Of a stretch of DNA of 64,000 nucleotides, positions 1-8,900 are shown piece by piece; within the stretch, counting starts at the first letter, position 1, and every line of letters begins with the position of its first letter. Source of the DNA: Haloarcula sp. H-GB4 (GTDB lineage Archaea; Halobacteriota; Halobacteria; Halobacteriales; Haloarculaceae); the NCBI RefSeq assembly GCF_030848575.1, contig NZ_JAVDDX010000002.1, positions 248,001 through 312,000 of the forward strand, written 5' to 3'. The notes below the pieces were generated by a model. It was given only the letters and a program-made list of their open reading frames with translations, was not told the DNA's origin and did not search any database. Made by a program: the position numbers and the translations under genes.

Positions 1-174
1 ATACGACCAGAATAGCCACTGCCCGGTCGCTGGGGCGAGCGACAAGAAAGCGCCGACGGCCACGAGCATGACACCACCGACAAGTCCGAACTGTCGCAGC
101 CGTGGGTCGTTCAGGGCTTCGCTCAGGTCTGGGAGGGTCTCGGCCACGTGGCCGACATCCATGAAGCGATCCAT
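1..174 (-). CDS. small membrane protein, 3' end outside window
   Basis: An ATG at 174 opens a frame that runs off the window edge with 58 codons visible. The protein starts with a polar stretch (MDRFMDVGHV) and then has one hydrophobic segment at about residues 30-50 (LVGGVMLVAVGAFLSLAP), so it is probably a small integral membrane protein. It is divergent from pyrF. I do not recognise the family; the start is likely because it is the first ATG and follows non-coding DNA. Confidence 0.5.
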   Translation of the reverse strand, partial: MDRFMDVGHVAETLPDLSEALNDPRLRQFGLVGGVMLVAVGAFLSLAPATGQWLFWSY

Positions 175-296
175 ACGCGGGCTTTTGCCTACGGTGTGAA
201 ATAGACAAGGGGGGAAAATATCAAATCTGATTCCACCGAAGTGGGACACGATGCGAGAAGGAAACGCTTGTATCGCTGCCAGCCGCTGCGGTATCT

Positions 297-1130
297 ATGC
301 ACTTCTTCGACCGTCTCGCGGACCGCATCGCGACCGCCGACAGCGTGGTGTCGGTCGGCCTCGACCCGGACCCTGCCCGCCTCCCCGACAGCGTGCTGGA
401 CGCCGACCTCCCGCGCTGGCAGTTCAATCGCCGTATCATCGACGCGACCCATGAACACGCCGCCTGCTACAAGCCCAACGCCGCCTTCTATGAGGACCCT
501 GACGGCTGGCGCGCCCTCGAAGAAACAATCGCCTACGCACATGGGAAAGACGTACCAGTCCTGCTGGATGCAAAGCGGGGCGACATCGGCAACACCGCAC
601 GGCAGTACGCCCAGATTCTCGACGAGGATGCGGGACCCGCCGCCGACGCCATCACGGTCAACCCCTTCCTCGGCCGCGACTCGCTGGAGCCGTTCCTCCA
701 GCGCGCGGACAGGGGTGTGTTTGTCCTCGGGCGCACGTCGAACCCTGGCGGTGAGGATCTTCAGGACCTCGAACTGGCCTCTGGCGAAAAACTGTACGAG
801 CGCGTGGTCCACCTCGCGGACCTCTGGAACGGAAACGGGAACGTCGGCCTCGTTGTCGGCGCAACCAACCCCGACGAACTCGAGGAAATCCGCGAACTGG
901 TTCCGGACATCCCGTTTCTCGTCCCTGGCGTCGGCGCGCAGGGCGGCGATGCCGAGGCCGCCGTCGAGCACGGCCTCGCCGACGGCGTCGGACTCGTCAA
1001 CTCCTCACGGGGCATCATCTTTGCCGGCGAAGACGCCGATACGCGGCGCGATGACTCCGGTGACGCGTTTTTCAAGGCCGCCGGACAGTCGGCCAAACAG
1101 CTCAAGCAGCGGCTGAATCAGTTCCGCTAA
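297..1130 (+). CDS. pyrF: orotidine 5'-phosphate decarboxylase
   Basis: Decarboxylates OMP to UMP, the last step of pyrimidine synthesis, in the cytoplasm. The 277-aa protein is a TIM barrel of the longer OMPDC subfamily. SVGLDPDP lies near residue 19, the catalytic Lys/Asp cluster near residue 93 (VLLDAKRGDIGNT), the FLVPGVGAQGG phosphate loop near residue 205, and VNSSRGI near 235. The ATG at 297 is followed at once by family sequence (HFFDRLADRI). No pyrimidine gene is adjacent. Confidence 0.95.
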   Translation: MHFFDRLADRIATADSVVSVGLDPDPARLPDSVLDADLPRWQFNRRIIDATHEHAACYKPNAAFYEDPDGWRALEETIAYAHGKDVPVLLDAKRGDIGNTARQYAQILDEDAGPAADAITVNPFLGRDSLEPFLQRADRGVFVLGRTSNPGGEDLQDLELASGEKLYERVVHLADLWNGNGNVGLVVGATNPDELEEIRELVPDIPFLVPGVGAQGGDAEAAVEHGLADGVGLVNSSRGIIFAGEDADTRRDDSGDAFFKAAGQSAKQLKQRLNQFR

Positions 1131-1131
1131 C

Positions 1132-1332
1132 TCAGAAACGGTACGTGTCCACGCCGTCGGGCATGTTCTCCGGCGACTTCCGGTCGCCCGGCTGGCCGAC
1201 CTCCGCACCGCACTCGACGCACATCCCGATGTCCTTGTCCCAGTGGCGGTCACAGACGAGTCGCCCGCACCTGTCGCAGGTGTGGTCCACGTTGGGGCGC
1301 TCACAGATTTCACACAGTCCGGCTACGCTCAT
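1132..1332 (-). CDS. small zinc-ribbon protein
   Basis: A 66-aa protein converging on pyrF, which ends one base before it. Eight Cys/His residues are arranged as CEIC, CDRCG, CDRHW and CVECG, so two interleaved zinc sites of HIT or B-box type are likely in residues 6-45. The C-terminus is polar. ATG 1332 is preferred to the upstream in-frame start because Cys-rich sequence begins right after it. Function is unknown; a protein-binding or nucleic-acid-binding adaptor is an inference from the fold only. Confidence 0.7.
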   Translation of the reverse strand: MSVAGLCEICERPNVDHTCDRCGRLVCDRHWDKDIGMCVECGAEVGQPGDRKSPENMPDGVDTYRF

Positions 1333-1464
1333 GAGATGGTATAGCATACCTGATTGTTTGAATCTTTGGCGGCGTGAGCCCGAAGCGGTTCAGCAACCCC
1401 ACGCCAGGACAGTCTCGCCTGGCTGGCCACGAAGTATTTCCCCGTGGCCATTCCTATCTGTAGT

Positions 1465-1653
1465 ATGTTGCCACTCCTCCAGCTCGGATCGCTTCCATCA
1501 CTGCCAGCAATACTCGTCGGCTTGCTGGCTATCGCGGTGGTCCTGCTGGTCGGTCGGCTCGTGATGAAAGTGGCGTGGCGGCTCGTCATCATCGCTATCA
1601 TCGCCGTCGCCGTCCTCTGGATACTCGGAATGCTGGGCTTTCAGGTGCTTTAG
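1465..1653 (+). CDS. small two-helix membrane protein
   Basis: 62 aa from ATG 1465. Nearly the whole chain is hydrophobic: one segment at about residues 9-32 (ILVGLLAIAVVLLVGRL) and a second at about 35-60 (LVIIAIIAVAVLWILGML), separated by a short basic turn. It overlaps the end of trpG by 4 nt tail to tail. Small proteins of this type are common in haloarchaea; no function can be assigned. An in-frame ATG lies 21 nt upstream. Confidence 0.6.
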   Translation: MLPLLQLGSLPSLPAILVGLLAIAVVLLVGRLVMKVAWRLVIIAIIAVAVLWILGMLGFQVL

Positions 1654-2273
1654 AGGCCGGCGAGGAAGTTCCGGATCACGTCGTGGCCAACCGCGGTCAG
1701 GACTGACTCGGGATGGAACTGTACGGCTTCGATGGGGTACTCGCGGTGGCGGACGCCCATCACAAGTTCCGTGCCGTCCTCGGTCTCCGTCGTCGCGCTG
1801 ACGACGAACTCCTCGGGAACGTCCTCAGCGATGAGCGAGTGATAGCGCCCGCCCTGGAACCCCTGTTCCAGTCCCGCAAAAACACCCTTCTCGTCGTGGT
1901 CGATGGGAAACGCCTTGCCGTGAACCGGCTCCGGGGCACGACCGATGGTACCGCCGTAGGCGTACACCGCCGATTCGAGGCCGAGGCAGACGCCCAGCGT
2001 CGGCACATCGGGGCTGACCTCCCGGAGGACATCGAGCGTGACACCGACGTCCCGTTCGTTCTTCGGGTGGCCCGGACCCGGCGAAAGGATGATCGCGTCG
2101 GGGTCGAACGCCTCCACATCGTCGAGTGATGCTGTGTTCCGGACGACTTCGGTCTCGGCGTGCTCGGAGACGTATTCGACGAGATTGTACGTAAACGAGT
2201 CGAAGTTGTCGACGAACAGCACCCGGAGGTCGTCCCTGACGGCGTCCTCGCCGGCGGGCTGTGACGCGCTCAT
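1650..2273 (-). CDS. trpG: anthranilate synthase glutamine amidotransferase subunit
   Basis: Supplies ammonia from glutamine to TrpE for anthranilate formation. The 207-aa protein is a class I glutamine amidotransferase. VDNFDSFTYNLVEY lies near residue 20, ILSPGPGHPKN near 60, the nucleophile Cys in LGVCLGLE near 97, and the His/Glu pair in AVQFHPESVLT near 185. Last gene of the trpDFEG operon; its start overlaps the trpE stop by 4 nt, suggesting translational coupling of the two subunits. Confidence 0.95.
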   Translation of the reverse strand: MSASQPAGEDAVRDDLRVLFVDNFDSFTYNLVEYVSEHAETEVVRNTASLDDVEAFDPDAIILSPGPGHPKNERDVGVTLDVLREVSPDVPTLGVCLGLESAVYAYGGTIGRAPEPVHGKAFPIDHDEKGVFAGLEQGFQGGRYHSLIAEDVPEEFVVSATTETEDGTELVMGVRHREYPIEAVQFHPESVLTAVGHDVIRNFLAGL

Positions 2274-3907
2274 CGGGTCACCTCCTCGGGGCCGTCGGCT
2301 CCGGTCGCAGCCTCAGCGTCGTCAGCACTCCCAGCCGCGTCGACCGGTTCCCCTTCGATTTCTTCCAGCGCCGTCAACACGCCGTCCATTTTCTGCTCGG
2401 TCTCGACGTACTCGCTTTCGGGGTCGGAATCAGCAACGATGCCGGCCCCGGCCTGGACGGTAATGCGATCCCGGTCACCCTCGTCTTCGACCGTCGCCGA
2501 GCGGATGACGATAGCGAAGTCGGTGTCGCCGTCCCAGTCGAAGTAACCGACGCCGCCGCCGTAGGGACCGCGCGGCGAGCGTTCGAGTTCGTCGATGATC
2601 TCCATGGCGCGGATCTTCGGCGCACCGGAGAGGGTCCCTGCCGGGAACGTCGCGCGGGCGGCGTCAAAGGCATCCTTGTCTTCGGCCAGCCGACCCGTCA
2701 CGGTGGACTCAATGTGCTGGACGTGGCTGTACTTGAGGACGTTCATGAACTCCGGGACCCGGACGCTGCCGGCCTCGGCCACCCGTCGCACGTCGTTGCG
2801 CGCCAGATCGACCAGCATCGTGTGTTCGGCCCGCTCCTTCCCGTCAGCGAGCATCTCACCGGCGAGGCGGCGGTCCTCGACGGGTGAGTTCCCGCGCGGA
2901 CACGTCCCCGCGATGGGGTTCGAAACGACGTGGTCGCCCGCGACGGAGACGAGTGTCTCCGGGCTCGCGCCGACGATGGTCAGGTCATCGTAGCCCAGCA
3001 GGTACATGTATGGCGATGGGTTCACCGCCCGGAGCGCCTCGTAGAAGCCCAGCGGGTCGACCTCACCATGCAATTCCCGCGTTCGGGAGATGACGCCCTG
3101 ATAGATGTCACCCGAGAGGACGTACTCCTTTGCGCGTTCGACAGCGTCCTCGTACTCGTCTCTTGGGCCAGCAACTTCGTCTTCGCGGCGGAAGCCGCCG
3201 GTCGAAAGCGGTGACAGATCCGTAAGAACGGCCTCGACCCGCTCGGCTTCGGCGGCCAGTTCGTCGTAGCGCTCGCCAGCGTCCTCGCCTTGCCTGACAA
3301 CAGGCGTGAACACGAGCGAGACAGTGTCCTCGACGTGGTCGAACCGGACCGTCGACGTGGTGAGAACGAACTGCGCGTCCGGGAACCGGGAATCCGGGCG
3401 GTCTAAGCCAACCTCGTCGAGCCAGAGGTCGTAGACGGCGTCGTACGAGAGGAAGCCCACGAGGCCGCCTTCGAGGTGCTGGCGGTCCATCGCCGGGAAG
3501 TTCCGCAGCGCCACATCGGGCATCGCTGCCCGCAGGTCATCAACCACGTCGCCGCCGTCGGTCGTCACGAGGTCGGCGTAGCGGTCATCGAATGCCTCGA
3601 CCTCGCTCTCATCGCCGGTCACAGTAACTACGGCGCGCGGGTCGTAGCCGACGAAGGAGAAGCGGGCGTGTCGGTCGTCCGTCTCCGGCGCGAACGCGCC
3701 GTCGGGGTCACTGGAGGCGACCTTCTCGGCGCTTTCCAGCAGGAACGTGTAGTCGTTTGCGGCCACGTCGCTTGTGCGACCGGTCAGCGCTGCGTATGCG
3801 GTCAACGGCTCCACGTCGACATCGAGTTCCGCGGCGGTGCGGACGACGACTGGGCGGTCCGCCTTTGCGTGTTCGACGAACTCCTCGCGGGAGATATCGA
3901 GGGTCAT
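2270..3907 (-). CDS. trpE: anthranilate synthase component I
   Basis: Converts chorismate and ammonia to anthranilate with TrpG. At 545 aa it is a full-length chorismate-utilising enzyme. The N-terminal half has the regulatory domain. The C-terminal half has YMYLLGYDDLTIVGASPE, PIAGTCPRG, DLARNDVRRV, FPAGTLSGAPKIRAM and YGGGVGYFDWDG, the usual active-site blocks. The C-terminus carries an extra acidic, Ala-rich tail of about 30 residues. It overlaps trpF and trpG by 4 nt each. Confidence 0.95.
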   Translation of the reverse strand: MTLDISREEFVEHAKADRPVVVRTAAELDVDVEPLTAYAALTGRTSDVAANDYTFLLESAEKVASSDPDGAFAPETDDRHARFSFVGYDPRAVVTVTGDESEVEAFDDRYADLVTTDGGDVVDDLRAAMPDVALRNFPAMDRQHLEGGLVGFLSYDAVYDLWLDEVGLDRPDSRFPDAQFVLTTSTVRFDHVEDTVSLVFTPVVRQGEDAGERYDELAAEAERVEAVLTDLSPLSTGGFRREDEVAGPRDEYEDAVERAKEYVLSGDIYQGVISRTRELHGEVDPLGFYEALRAVNPSPYMYLLGYDDLTIVGASPETLVSVAGDHVVSNPIAGTCPRGNSPVEDRRLAGEMLADGKERAEHTMLVDLARNDVRRVAEAGSVRVPEFMNVLKYSHVQHIESTVTGRLAEDKDAFDAARATFPAGTLSGAPKIRAMEIIDELERSPRGPYGGGVGYFDWDGDTDFAIVIRSATVEDEGDRDRITVQAGAGIVADSDPESEYVETEQKMDGVLTALEEIEGEPVDAAGSADDAEAATGADGPEEVTR

Positions 3908-4548
3908 ACTGCGCCCTCCGACGCTCGCTTTGCGTTCCGGACGAACCGTCCAACTGCGTCGTGGTCTTTCGTGCCGCCAGCGGACTCCACGCCGCTCGCC
4001 ACGTCGACGGCGAACGGTGCGACCGTCTCGACGGCCTCGGCCACGTTCTCGGGAGTTAGTCCACCGGCCAGCACGACGGGAACGTCAAGCGAGTCAACGA
4101 GGTCACGCGTGCGCTCCCAGTCGTGTGTCTCGCCCGTGCCGCCGCCGCCGTCGGCGTCGACCGAATCGACGAGCAGGGCGTCGGCATGGGCGGCGTAGTC
4201 TGCAATAGTCGGTGCGTCCGTCCCAACCACAGCGATGATGTCTTGTGTGACTCGGCTGTTGAGGGCCCCAAGCTCCGCCGGCGAGAGGCTGTCATGGACC
4301 TGCACCGCATCGGGTTCGACCCTGTCGATGCGCCTGACGGCCTCCTGAACCGTCGTCGGCATCGTCACCAGCACGCTCGTCACGAAGGGTGGGACGCCCT
4401 TGACGAGCGTCTCGGCTGTTTCCTCATTGACTTCCCGCGGTGTGTCGACCGGGACGCCGTGGATGACGCCGACCGCGTCAGTACCGGCCCTAACGACAGC
4501 GTCGCGGTCCGCGCTGTCTGTCACGCCACAGATCTTCACGCGCGTCAT
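3904..4548 (-). CDS. trpF: phosphoribosylanthranilate isomerase
   Basis: Isomerises N-(5-phosphoribosyl)anthranilate to CdRP, step three of tryptophan synthesis. A TIM barrel of 214 aa: the catalytic Cys is in VKICGVTD near residue 7, PDAVQVHD lies near 95, ALLVDSVDADGGGGTG near 133 and VVLAGGLTPENV near 165 (phosphate grip), followed by DVASGVE. Four-nt overlaps on both sides (trpD upstream, trpE downstream). Confidence 0.95.
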   Translation of the reverse strand: MTRVKICGVTDSADRDAVVRAGTDAVGVIHGVPVDTPREVNEETAETLVKGVPPFVTSVLVTMPTTVQEAVRRIDRVEPDAVQVHDSLSPAELGALNSRVTQDIIAVVGTDAPTIADYAAHADALLVDSVDADGGGGTGETHDWERTRDLVDSLDVPVVLAGGLTPENVAEAVETVAPFAVDVASGVESAGGTKDHDAVGRFVRNAKRASEGAV

Positions 4549-5540
4549 GCACCGATCAGGTCGTCGAGTTTGTCGGCCGCCGCGCCCGACTCGATGGCCT
4601 GTCGGGCCTGTTCGACTCCCGCTTCATGCGTGTCGGCGACGTCAGCGACGTAGATGGCCGCGCCGGCGTTGGCGAGGATGATGTCCCGCTTCGCGCCGGT
4701 GACTTCGCCCGTGACGATGCCGCGAAGGTCGGCAGCGTTCTCTTCCGGCGATCCCCCGGAGATAGCCTCGATGTCACGTGTCTCAAGCCCCATGTCTTCC
4801 GGAGTGATGGTGTACTCCGCGATCCGGTCGCCGGTGACCTCTGCGACGACCGTCTCGCCGTGGATAGCGATCTCGTCAAGGCCGTCGCCGTGGACGACCA
4901 GCGCCCGCTCGACATCCAGTCGGGCCAGCGCCTCTGCCATCACGGGCACGAGGTCCGGGTCGTAAACGCCCAGCACCTGTGCGTCCGCGTCGGCAGGGTT
5001 TGTCAGTGGGCCGAGAATATTGAACACAGTCCGCATCCCGAGTTCCTTTCGCGGGCCGATGACGGCCTTCATCGCCGGGTGAAACACTGGCGCGAGCATG
5101 AAGCCGATGCCGTCTCGTTCGATCGTCTCCTCGACGTCCGGCGGTTCGGCCTCGATGTCGACGCCGACCTCTTCGAGCACGTCGGCGCTCCCCGAAGATG
5201 AAGAGACAGAGTAGTTTCCGTGTTTGGCGATAGGGACGCCAGCCCCAGCAGCGACGATGGCACTCGTCGTCGAGACGTTGATCGTGTTGTAGTCGTCGCC
5301 ACCGGTCCCACAGGTGTCGACAAGCCCCTCGCGGTCGGGCCGGATGGTCCGTGCGGCGTCGCGCATCCCCTCGGCAAAGCCGGCGATCTCGGCCTCCGTC
5401 TCCCCTTTCGCCCGCAGTGCCGTCAGGAGCGAACCGATCTGTGCCTCAGTTGCATCCTCGAAAACAGTCGTCGCAACGGCCCGAGCCTCGTCCTGTGTCA
5501 GGTCATCACCGTCAGTGACGCGTTCAATATACTCTTGCAT
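4545..5540 (-). CDS. trpD: anthranilate phosphoribosyltransferase
   Basis: Transfers phosphoribose from PRPP to anthranilate. From ATG 5540 the protein is 331 aa, the family length; a longer in-frame extension upstream has no family sequence and would cross the promoter. Motifs: DTCGTGGDDYNTINVST near residue 75 (PRPP loop), AKHGNYSVSSSSGSADVLE near 105, RKELGMRTVFNILGPLTNP near 160 and VHGDGLDE near 215. First gene of the trpDFEG operon; GGTGA lies just before the start. Confidence 0.95.
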   Translation of the reverse strand: MQEYIERVTDGDDLTQDEARAVATTVFEDATEAQIGSLLTALRAKGETEAEIAGFAEGMRDAARTIRPDREGLVDTCGTGGDDYNTINVSTTSAIVAAGAGVPIAKHGNYSVSSSSGSADVLEEVGVDIEAEPPDVEETIERDGIGFMLAPVFHPAMKAVIGPRKELGMRTVFNILGPLTNPADADAQVLGVYDPDLVPVMAEALARLDVERALVVHGDGLDEIAIHGETVVAEVTGDRIAEYTITPEDMGLETRDIEAISGGSPEENAADLRGIVTGEVTGAKRDIILANAGAAIYVADVADTHEAGVEQARQAIESGAAADKLDDLIGA

Positions 5541-5569
5541 TGTATTCACCAATGAACTCTTTCGTGTTG

Positions 5570-5600
5570 TGATGTACAAATCCGTACATTGACTTAAGCC
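5570..5600 (-). promoter_or_regulatory. trp operon promoter with TGTAC/GTACA operator
   Basis: Read leftward, an AT-rich TATA-like element (GGCTTAAG, about 5591-5598) lies roughly 55 nt before the trpD ATG, placing transcription start near 5570. Between them is TGTACA (5573-5578) and its mirror CGTACA (5583-5588): a 5-bp inverted repeat TGTAC-N6-GTACA. Position over the start region fits a repressor site. The half-site equals the TGTACA TRP box bound by TrpY in Methanothermobacter; that this is the same kind of regulation is an inference. Confidence 0.55.
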
Positions 5601-5718
5601 TATCGGGACCCCTGCTCGCTGACGAGTATGTGTGGGCAATCAACAGACAACGTGGCGATACGGAATTCGAAACCTTCAATTATACCCACCGGAAACAATG
5701 TGGTGTACCTCGCAGTGA

Positions 5719-5793
5719 GGGTTCGTGGTCTAGGTCGGTTATGACACCTCCTTGACATGGAGGAGGCCGGCGGTTCAAATCCGCCCGAACCCA
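5719..5793 (+). tRNA. tRNA-Val(GAC)
   Basis: Acceptor arms GGGTTCG (5719-5725) and CGAACCC (5786-5792) pair fully, with discriminator A at 5793. The anticodon stem CCTCC/GGAGG encloses loop TTGACAT, anticodon GAC (Val). The T arm is GGCGG-TTCAAAT-CCGCC. CCA is not encoded. Its 3' end is the left attachment site of the integrated element that follows. Confidence 0.95.
5780..5793 (+). other. attL core (tRNA-Val 3' end)
   Basis: TCCGCCCGAACCCA, covering the 3' half of the T stem, the acceptor strand and the discriminator base. It is identical to 25564-25577 and diverges immediately on both sides, as expected of a recombination core. The tRNA gene stays intact. Confidence 0.85.
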
Positions 5794-5871
5794 TCCTCTT
5801 AAGGCAGTTTCACTCCGAAGCGACAGGTCACTTCGTTACTGTCGTGTCACTTCGTTTGGAGGTGAGGGAGT

Positions 5872-5985
5872 GTGAGCCGGACTGTCGAACTCCGGCCGCC
5901 GATTTGCGACTACTGCGGGTGTTTCATCCACGACCGAGACCAGCAGTGTCCGGCTCGTGAGGACGGGAGGCGGTGTTATCCATGA
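5872..5985 (+). CDS. 37-aa zinc-finger protein, first gene of the element
   Basis: GTG 5872 lies about 7 nt after a strong GGAGGTGA site (5858-5866). The product has CDYCGCF near residue 12 and CPAREDGRRC near 26, giving a four-Cys zinc site in a very short acidic/basic protein. Its TGA overlaps the ATG of the primase gene by 4 nt, so the two are probably translated together. A nucleic-acid-binding partner of the replication protein is an inference from position. Confidence 0.65.
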   Translation: MSRTVELRPPICDYCGCFIHDRDQQCPAREDGRRCYP

Positions 5986-8900
5986 CCGCCGAGTGCCATC
6001 TCTGCGGCGGTCCCCCGGACAACATCGACGGCAACAGCTACCTCTGTGACGACTGTCTCGCCCGACTGGAGGGGCGTACCTCGGAGGAAACGACCGAAGC
6101 CGACGTCGACGAGACTGCCCCCTCTACCGTCGGGACGGGTATTCTCCCCACTAACCTCGAAGACCGTGAGCGCTGGATCGCCTGGAAGGAAACCGACGAC
6201 GGGCGAAAGGTCCCCCGGGCCCCATGGGAAACCGGGGGCGACGCGTTCGTCAGTGCCCAGGATTCCGATGTCTGGGTCGACCTCGCCACAGCTGAGGCCT
6301 GGCTCGACAAACTCTCCGGGTTCGACCTCGCGTACAACATTCCCGACAGGGACGACCACGAGACGGACCTCGTGCTCATCGACTACGACGACGCTCGGAA
6401 TCCGGAGACCGGCGACATCCACGCCACTGTTCGCGAGCACATCGACCGTGCCGACAGCTACGCTGACGTCTCGACGAGCGGGACTGGTGTCCACATCCTC
6501 TGTCGCGGCCAGCTGCCCGACGGGGTCAAATCTATCGAGGCAACGCTGCCCGAAGACGAGGCCTTCCCCGACGCCGAAATTGAGGTGTACGACTCTGCCC
6601 GGTTCGTCGCCATGACCGGCACGCACATCGCGTCAACGCCGGCGAAGACGACGCGGTGTCAGCAGTTCATCGACGACCTCGCCGACGACTACACGACCGT
6701 CGCCGAGGGTACGCCCGACGAGCTGATTCAGGAACCGGAGAAGACCGCTGCCGAAATCGCCGACGTCGAGACGACCAGCGACATGCAGGACGTCCTCGAC
6801 GCCATCCAGCACACGGGCCCGCGTGACATCCGCCTGCGGTCAACCGTCACACAGGAACGCTCCGACGGGACGACGTCGATGGATCCCTCCTGGGCCCAGA
6901 GCAAGAGCGGCACGCGCCTCGCTCAGGTCGGCGACAGCTGGGTCTATCGAAAGGGCATGGTCGGCCTTGATGCCCTGCAGGTCGTCGCCCTCGAGGAACG
7001 TATCATCACCACCGAGACAGAGTACCCCAGTGGCGAGGCCTTCTGGCAGGCCGTCGAAGCGCTTCGCGGCCGCGGTGCGCACATCCCCGAGTTTGAACCC
7101 AGCGAAGGTGACATTGACCACACGGCTGTGCTGCCCGATTCGCTGTCGATTGACACGTCACCGCCGACGTGGGACTGGCAGAACCCCGGTCACGACGACA
7201 ATCTCTCGATCGGCGATGCCCGCGCCCGGACGACAGAGAAGGTCGTCGGCGCCTACCAGCGTAACGACCAGGTTCTCATCGAGGCGCTGCCGACGATGGG
7301 CAAGTCCTACGGGTCAATCGCCGCCGCGGCCGAGACCGGCGAGCCCGTGACGGTCCTCACCGGCCGCGGGCGGAAAGAGCAGTACGCCCAGTTCAAGGAG
7401 TGGTGCGAGACCCACGGACTGACGTACAAGGAACTCCCGTCGTTCACCCACGACTGCCCGACAGCCGCCGGTGACCACGGTGAGGAGTGGCGCGAGACTG
7501 TGATGGACTGGTATCGCCGCGGTGCCACGCCGAAGGCCATCCACAAATTCGCCGAGGACGTCCTCGGGAAGCCACTGCCCTGCCAGGTCGACGACGAGGG
7601 CAATCACGTCGGCTGTCAGTACGCGCACCTGTGGAACTTCGACCCCGAGACCGACGGCAGTACCGACCCCGACGAGGATGTCGCGATTGACGTCCTCATC
7701 GGCCACTACACCCACGCCTACAAGGAGAAAGTCACCACCGGGCGGACGGTCGTGTTCGACGAGTTCCCCGACGGGGCCTATGAGACGACGCTTGCCGGCG
7801 ACTGGCTCCAGGGCGCGGTGAGTTACTGGCTGTCCACGGTCGACGCCGTCTCGTTCGACGACTACACCGACCTCATCGAGAACCGCGATGACGACGGACG
7901 GCGAGCCGACGCACTGGCGTGGTTTCTTGACGACAGTGAGGAGGCCCTCGACACAGCCGAGTCGCTGGTGTTCGATGACGACAGCGCTCACGCCGCGGCC
8001 CCACTGGCCGCGTTCGCGATCCTCGCCGGCGACGACCTCGGTAACGGCTTCGAGGCCGCCGACCTGCAGAACGTCGGCGCCGCCACATTCGACCGCGAGA
8101 CGGGGCAGGTGTCGCTGCTCCAGCCACCGAGCCTCGACTACACGAGTGGCATCGTCGCCCTCGACGGGACGCCGACGAAGCGGATGTGGGAGCTCTCGCT
8201 CGGCGTGCGGTTGCATCTCCGGCCTGTCCTCAGCAAACCTGAGCGGAGCGAGTACATCTCTGAGGTCCTGAACCTGAATCTCGTCCGGACGACCGACGCG
8301 GTCAAGCCCTACAACAGTGCTGACCACGTCACCGTCGAACAGGACGCCGCGCTGTTGGAGGGCATCGCCGACGCCCACGGTGAGCGACCGTCGCTCATCA
8401 CCTCTTCGACGGCCGAGGGCGAGTACGACGCTGCCGGAGTGGCCGACCTCGTCGACGAGACGAAACACTACGGGAACGTCCTCGGATCCAACGAGTTCAA
8501 AGAGAGGCGGCTGGGCGCTGTCATCGGGTCGAACCACTACGGCGACCGGTTCATCAAGAAGTGGGGCGCCTACGCCGGCGAGGCTGTCGAGCGCAATGCC
8601 GAGAAAGGCGCCGGCCTCTCCTACACCGGATTCGGTGACCGCGTGCTGACCCACATGCGCGAGCACGACACGCTCCAGGCAGCGATGCGGTTCGGCCGCG
8701 ACGGGAACGGGGCCGTCGTCTACGTCCACACCGACACGCTGCCTGACTGGGTTCCCATCGCCGACGAGGGGCACGTGCTCACCACCTGGAGCGATGGGAT
8801 GCGTCAGGTCGTCGCTGCGGCGGCTGACCTCAAGGAGTGGACGACTGCCGACCTCGCCGCCCATCCCGACGTCGACATCGGCGAGCGGCAGGTCCGAGCC

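Noticed and set aside
5600-5794. Leftward open frame beginning MGSGGFEPPASSMSRR
   Set aside because: It is the antisense of tRNA-Val; such frames arise from the conserved T loop and are not genes.
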